Assembly (NCBI GenBank): GCA_050698735.1 | Contig: JBOHCG010000357.1 | Location: 1 to 8,016, forward strand | Direction: 5' to 3' | From: Palsa-504 sp050698735 | Lineage (GTDB): Bacteria; Actinomycetota; Actinomycetes; Streptosporangiales; Streptosporangiaceae | Length of the DNA stretch: 8,016 bases | Part shown: piece after piece, positions 5,204 to 8,016 of the stretch | How positions within the stretch are numbered: position 1 is the first letter of the stretch | Layout: every line of letters starts with the position of its first letter | The notes under the pieces: generated by a model | What the model saw: only the letters and a program-made list of their open reading frames with translations | Databases searched by the model: none | Told to the model about the DNA's origin: nothing | Translations under genes and position numbers: made by a program

Positions 5204-6229
5204 ATGACCACGAGGGACACCGACTGGGACGGCGTGCGGCTGCACGTGGTTACCGGCAAGGGCGGTACCGGCAAGACGACAGTGGCGGCAGCCATGGCGC
5301 TGGCCCTTGCCACGGCCGGGCGCAAGGTCCTGCTGATCGAAGTGGAGGGCAGGCAGGGCATCGCCAGGCTCTTCGACTGCCCGCCGCTACCCTACGAGGA
5401 GCGAAAGGTCGCGATCGGCCCGGGTGCCGAGGGAGCCGGCCAGGGCGGCGACGTCTACGCGCTCGCCGTGGACCCGGAGGGCGCGCTGCTTGACTACCTG
5501 GAGATGTTCTACAACCTGCGCCGCACCGGGAAGGCCCTGACCAGGCTTGGCGTGGTGGATTTCGCGACCACCATCGCGCCGGGCCTGTCCGATGTGCTGG
5601 TCACGGGGAAGGCCACCGAGGCGACCAGGCGGCGCGAGGGACCACGCGGCAGCGCGCACGTGTATCACGCGGTCGTGATGGACGCGCCGCCGACCGGCAG
5701 GATCAGCCGCTTCCTCGACGTAAGCACGGAGGTCTCCGGGCTGGCTAAGGTCGGCCCGATCAGGACCCACGCCGACACCGTGGCCAGGGTGATCCGCTCG
5801 CCGCAGACGGCCGTGCATTTCGTCACCACGCTCGAGGAGATGCCGGTCCAGGAGACCCTGGACGGCATCGCGGAGCTTCGCGAGCTGACCGGCGACGCCA
5901 TCAGGCCCGGCGGCATCATCATCAACATGGCCCGCCCCGCGCTGCTCGATCCCGCCGACCTGGCCGCCGCGGCCAGCGGCTCCCTCGACGTCACCGAGCT
6001 CGCGGTTGGCCTGAAGGCGGCGGGTATCAGCGACAACCACGGCCTCGCGGTCGACCTCATGACCGAGTTGAGGGAGCACGCGCTGCAGGTCGCGCTGCAG
6101 AACCGGGAACGGGATGAGCTGCTGACCGCCGGCCAGCCGCACTACGAGCTGCCGATGATCCCCGACGGCATCGACCTGGCCGGCCTCTACCAACTGGCCG
6201 CTACCCTCAGGAAGCAGGGGGCAGCATGA
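5204..6229 (+). CDS. ArsA/Get3-family ATPase, first subunit (Rv3679-like)
   Basis: This 341-residue P-loop ATPase of the ArsA/Get3 family has a deviant Walker A motif, GKGGTGKTT, at 18-26 that keeps the signature lysine Lys19 as well as Lys24. The switch II/Walker B region VMDAPPTGRISRFLD (158-172) closely parallels the DTAPTGHTLR of Get3. The switch I DPAHS motif is not present: the corresponding strand reads LLIEVEGRQGIARLF (43-57). The ArsA metal-binding cysteines and the Get3 CxxC zinc motif are absent, so arsenite export is unlikely despite common database names. Gene order and sequence identify it as the partner of the next ATPase, as with Mtb Rv3679/Rv3680, which have been discussed as bacterial Get3-like proteins. 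ATG start, with GGAGG 9 nt upstream. Its stop overlaps an ATG (ATGA) that opens a short ORF running to the next gene. Confidence 0.93.
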   Translation: MTTRDTDWDGVRLHVVTGKGGTGKTTVAAAMALALATAGRKVLLIEVEGRQGIARLFDCPPLPYEERKVAIGPGAEGAGQGGDVYALAVDPEGALLDYLEMFYNLRRTGKALTRLGVVDFATTIAPGLSDVLVTGKATEATRRREGPRGSAHVYHAVVMDAPPTGRISRFLDVSTEVSGLAKVGPIRTHADTVARVIRSPQTAVHFVTTLEEMPVQETLDGIAELRELTGDAIRPGGIIINMARPALLDPADLAAAASGSLDVTELAVGLKAAGISDNHGLAVDLMTELREHALQVALQNRERDELLTAGQPHYELPMIPDGIDLAGLYQLAATLRKQGAA

Positions 6230-6368
6230 GCGAGCCAAAGGGGCGCGGCGCCGCCTGGACTCCGCCTTTCCCCCAAAGCCCACCCCAGGCGCGACGGAGG
6301 AGCGACGAGGGAAGGCGGCGCCTCAAGGCGCCCCGCAGGCGAGCGGGAGATACAGCGTGAGCGCCAAA
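6222..6368 (+). repeat. Inserted-looking segment with flanking imperfect direct repeats and a large hairpin
   Basis: The left flank CAGCATGAGCGAGCCAAA (6222-6239) and the right flank CAGCGTGAGCGCCAAA (6353-6368) match except for one substitution and a 2-nt indel. Between them GGGGCGC-GGCGCCGCC (6240-6255) pairs with GGCGGCGCC and GCGCCCC (6314-6322, 6328-6334), a 16-bp inverted repeat interrupted only by TCAAG. An inner pairing of GCCTTTCCC with GGGAAGGC is also possible. The segment reads as a 44-codon ORF (6226-6360), very rich in Arg and Pro; it starts in ATGA overlap with the first ATPase stop and ends in GTGA overlap with the second ATPase start. It could be a small dispersed repeat inserted at a former ATGA junction, or a real linker peptide; the amino-acid make-up favours the repeat. 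GGGAGA (6345-6350) serves as ribosome binding site for the second ATPase. Confidence 0.5.
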
Positions 6369-7526
6369 CCCGTGCGGCTGGACATGGACCGGATCATCGA
6401 CGACCGGCGGACCAGGATCGTCGTCTGCTGCGGCTCCGGCGGGGTGGGCAAGACAACGGCCGCGGCCGCGATCGGCCTGCGGGCCGCCGAACGCGGCAGG
6501 CAGGCGTGCGTGCTCACCGTCGACCCGGCCCGGCGGCTGGCCCAGTCCATGGGCCTGACCTCTCTGGACAACACCCCCCGCCAGGTCGAGGGGGTGCAGG
6601 CCGCGAACGGCGGCAGCCTGCACGCGATGATGCTGGACATGAAGCGGACGTTCGATGAGATCGTCGAGGCGCACGCCGACCCCGACCGTGCCGCGCAGAT
6701 CCTGGCGAACCCGTTCTACCAGTCGCTGTCGTCCAGCTTCGCCGGCACCCAGGAGTACATGGCCATGGAAAAACTCGGCCAGCTCAGGCACGCCGAGGAG
6801 TGGGATCTCATCGTGGTCGATACCCCGCCGAGCCGCTCCGCGCTGGACTTCCTCGACGCGCCGCAGCGGCTCGGCAGGTTCCTCGACGGCAGGCTGATCC
6901 GGCTGCTGACCGTCCCGGCCAAGACCGGCATGTCGGCCATGCGGGTGCTGAACGCCGGGTTTGCCATGATGACAGGCGCGCTGACCAAGATCCTCGGTAC
7001 GCAGGTGCTGAAGGACGCGCAGACGTTCGTGACCGCGTTTGACACGATGTTCGGCGGCTTCCGCGAGCGCGCCGAGGCGACGTACCGGTTGCTGCAGACG
7101 CCGGGTACCGCGTTCCTCGTGATCGCCGCGCCGGAGCCGGACGCATTGCGCGAGGCGTCGTACTTCGTGGAGCGGCTCGATGCCGAGCGGATGCCGCTGG
7201 CCGGGCTCATCCTCAACCGGGTGCACACCTCGCCCGCCGGGCGGCTGAGTGCCGCCCGGAGCCTGGCCGCCGCCGAGACGCTGGAGATGCACGACCGGCC
7301 GGATGGCCCCGCCGCCGAGGGTCAGCGCTACTCGACCGTTGCCGCAGCGCTACGGATCCACGCGGAACGGATGCAGCTGAGCAAGCGAGAACGGCGGCTG
7401 GCCGAGCACTTCACGTCGGCCCATCCGACCATTCCGGTCGCCGAGGTGGACGCGCAGCCAGAGGACGTGCATGACCTCGCCGGGCTGCGCGTGATCGGAT
7501 CGATATTGTCCAAGCAGGGTGCATGA
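6357..7526 (+). CDS. ArsA/Get3-family ATPase, second subunit (Rv3680-like)
   Basis: This 389-residue ArsA-type ATPase is closely similar to Mtb Rv3680 as I remember it. The Walker A motif is GSGGVGKTT at 26-34; the signature lysine of the deviant P-loop is replaced by Ser27. The switch I motif DPARRLAQ (56-63) is present, and VVDTPPSRSALDFLDAP (153-169) forms Walker B/switch II. FAGTQEYMAMEKLGQL (128-143) and FGGFRERAEATYRLL are further conserved blocks. ArsA cysteine ligands and the Get3 CxxC are absent, and there is no membrane segment. The GTG start at 6357 has GGGAGA 6 nt upstream and overlaps the stop of the short ORF before it. It keeps switch I but lacks the signature Lys, the opposite of its neighbour, so a functional heterodimer is likely. 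Two hairpins follow the stop. Confidence 0.95.
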   Translation: MSAKPVRLDMDRIIDDRRTRIVVCCGSGGVGKTTAAAAIGLRAAERGRQACVLTVDPARRLAQSMGLTSLDNTPRQVEGVQAANGGSLHAMMLDMKRTFDEIVEAHADPDRAAQILANPFYQSLSSSFAGTQEYMAMEKLGQLRHAEEWDLIVVDTPPSRSALDFLDAPQRLGRFLDGRLIRLLTVPAKTGMSAMRVLNAGFAMMTGALTKILGTQVLKDAQTFVTAFDTMFGGFRERAEATYRLLQTPGTAFLVIAAPEPDALREASYFVERLDAERMPLAGLILNRVHTSPAGRLSAARSLAAAETLEMHDRPDGPAAEGQRYSTVAAALRIHAERMQLSKRERRLAEHFTSAHPTIPVAEVDAQPEDVHDLAGLRVIGSILSKQGA

Positions 7527-7530
7527 CGAT

Positions 7531-7554
7531 CCGGCCGGGCCATGGGCCCGCCGG
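7531..7554 (+). terminator. Hairpin immediately after the second ATPase gene
   Basis: Starting 5 nt after the TGA, CCGG-C-CGGGCC pairs with GGCCCG-CCGG around an ATG loop: 10 bp with a one-base bulge. A short T-containing tract (GTCGTTG) follows, without a real T-run. Many actinobacterial terminators lack a U-tail, so this is a reasonable rho-independent terminator candidate. Confidence 0.55.
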
Positions 7555-7585
7555 TCGTTGCTAGCTACCCCGGGATCTAGCCGGG

Positions 7586-7607
7586 CCGGCCGCTTCGTTG
7601 CGGCCGG
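7586..7607. terminator. Second, symmetric hairpin between convergent ATPase and wblA genes
   Basis: CCGGCCGC (7586-7593), loop TTCGTT, and GCGGCCGG (7600-7607) form a perfect 8-bp stem. An outer pair AGCTACC (7563-7569) with GGTAGCT (7613-7619) could enclose it. Lying between converging genes, it probably serves both directions. Confidence 0.55.
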
Positions 7608-7652
7608 ACCTCGGTAGCTCGGGCTCGTAGTGTTGACCAGCTGGCCGCGGGC

Positions 7653-7955
7653 TCAGCTGGCCACGAGCTCATCGATGGACTGCCGCTCGTATTCGTCGCG
7701 GGCGCGCTCAAGCAGGTCGCGCCACGAGGTGACCTCGGGCCTGCGGCGCAGCAGCGCGCGACGCTCCCGCTCGGTCATACCACCCCAGACACCGAACTCG
7801 ATTCCGTTGTCGAGCGCATCCGCAAGGCACTCGGTACGAACCGGGCAGCCCCGGCAGATCAGCTTGGCGCGATTCTGCGCTGCGCCCTGGACGAACAGCT
7901 CGTCAGGGTCGGTTCCCTTACATGCGGCGCGTGTGGTCCAGTCAGTGATCCACAT
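7653..7955 (-). CDS. wblA: WhiB-family Fe-S regulator, WblA/WhiB4 type
   Basis: This 100-residue protein has the four WhiB cysteines Cys12, Cys34, Cys37 and Cys43 (C-x21-C-x2-C-x5-C), which ligate a 4Fe-4S cluster. GVWGGMTERERRALLRRRPE (55-74) holds the WhiB turn and the basic segment implicated in DNA or sigma-factor contacts. DPDELFVQGAAQNRAK (16-31) and FGVWGGMTE match Streptomyces WblA and Mtb WhiB4 closely. In those organisms the protein is a redox-sensitive repressor affecting antioxidant genes, development and antibiotic production. The ATG is set by AGGAG (7963-7967, minus strand) 7 nt upstream. The C-terminal tail after EYERQSIDELVAS is shorter than that of Streptomyces WblA as I recall it. 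Convergent position next to the ArsA pair is the conserved arrangement, supporting wblA rather than another wbl gene. Confidence 0.95.
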   Translation of the reverse strand: MWITDWTTRAACKGTDPDELFVQGAAQNRAKLICRGCPVRTECLADALDNGIEFGVWGGMTERERRALLRRRPEVTSWRDLLERARDEYERQSIDELVAS

Positions 7956-8016
7956 GTGCCCACTCCTCTTGATCGTCGAGCACGGTCACCCGACGGTCGT
8001 CTCGATGGGTTGCGAT

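Noticed and set aside
6207..7292. 361-codon minus-strand ORF opposite the second ATPase
   Set aside because: It is a frame shadow of a clearly recognised ATPase gene, with no motif.
5204..7526. Arsenite-efflux (ars) operon interpretation of the ArsA-like genes
   Set aside because: No ArsB, ArsR, ArsC or ArsD is nearby, the ArsA metal-binding cysteines are absent, and the genes match the Rv3679/Rv3680-type pair.
7638..7662. Direct repeat CAGCTGGCC at 7638-7646 and 7654-7662 at the wblA stop
   Set aside because: A 9-mer repeat in GC-rich DNA is easily chance; no further structure supports a function.

Overview
The window is chromosomal DNA from a high-GC actinobacterium (class Actinomycetia). 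The evidence is the GC-rich coding sequence, frequent GTG starts, a WhiB-family protein, and a gene order that I recognise from memory as the conserved actinobacterial block around M. tuberculosis Rv3676 (crp) to Rv3681c (whiB4) and Streptomyces crp to wblA. I see no CRISPR array, tRNA, rRNA, complete insertion sequence or phage gene. The protein signatures could belong to a streptomycete-like or Streptosporangiales-like lineage, but I cannot fix the genus.

Layout. At 1-899 (minus) is the N-terminal part of a secreted, coiled-coil, probable NlpC/P60-type peptidoglycan hydrolase that runs off the left edge. Its start region is unusual: a strong hairpin, a riboswitch-like stretch, and two competing reading frames. 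A relatively AT-rich divergent promoter region (about 900-1136) carries a near-consensus CRP operator at 1013-1028 and a 10-bp inverted repeat in the crp leader. Then comes crp (1137-1820, plus). Convergent with it is a tight minus-strand cluster read from about 5072 down to 1840: slipin (SPFH), DUF4177 small protein, RidA-like, NUDT19-like Nudix hydrolase, and LACTB2-like metallo-beta-lactamase-fold hydrolase. Its genes overlap by 4 nt or are separated by 9 nt or less, so it is almost certainly one operon. Divergent from it, on the plus strand, are two ArsA/Get3-type ATPases (5204-6229 and 6357-7526). They face a convergent wblA/whiB4-type gene (7653-7955, minus), and strong hairpins lie between the two.

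How the genes may work together. The block joins a cAMP-responsive regulator, an Fe-S-cluster WhiB regulator, two cooperating Get3-like ATPases and a set of housekeeping or damage-control hydrolases (Nudix, RidA, MBL fold). The gene set resembles a conserved stress and envelope-homeostasis neighbourhood rather than a mobile or defence island. I found no convincing undescribed system. The most unusual local signals are: (i) a 128-nt segment between the two ATPase genes, flanked by an imperfect direct repeat and containing a large inverted repeat, which reads as a 44-codon ORF joined to both neighbours by 4-nt stop/start overlaps; (ii) complementary loss of ATP-site motifs in the two ATPases; (iii) the CRP site shared by crp and the cell-wall hydrolase gene; and (iv) the unresolved leader and start of that hydrolase.
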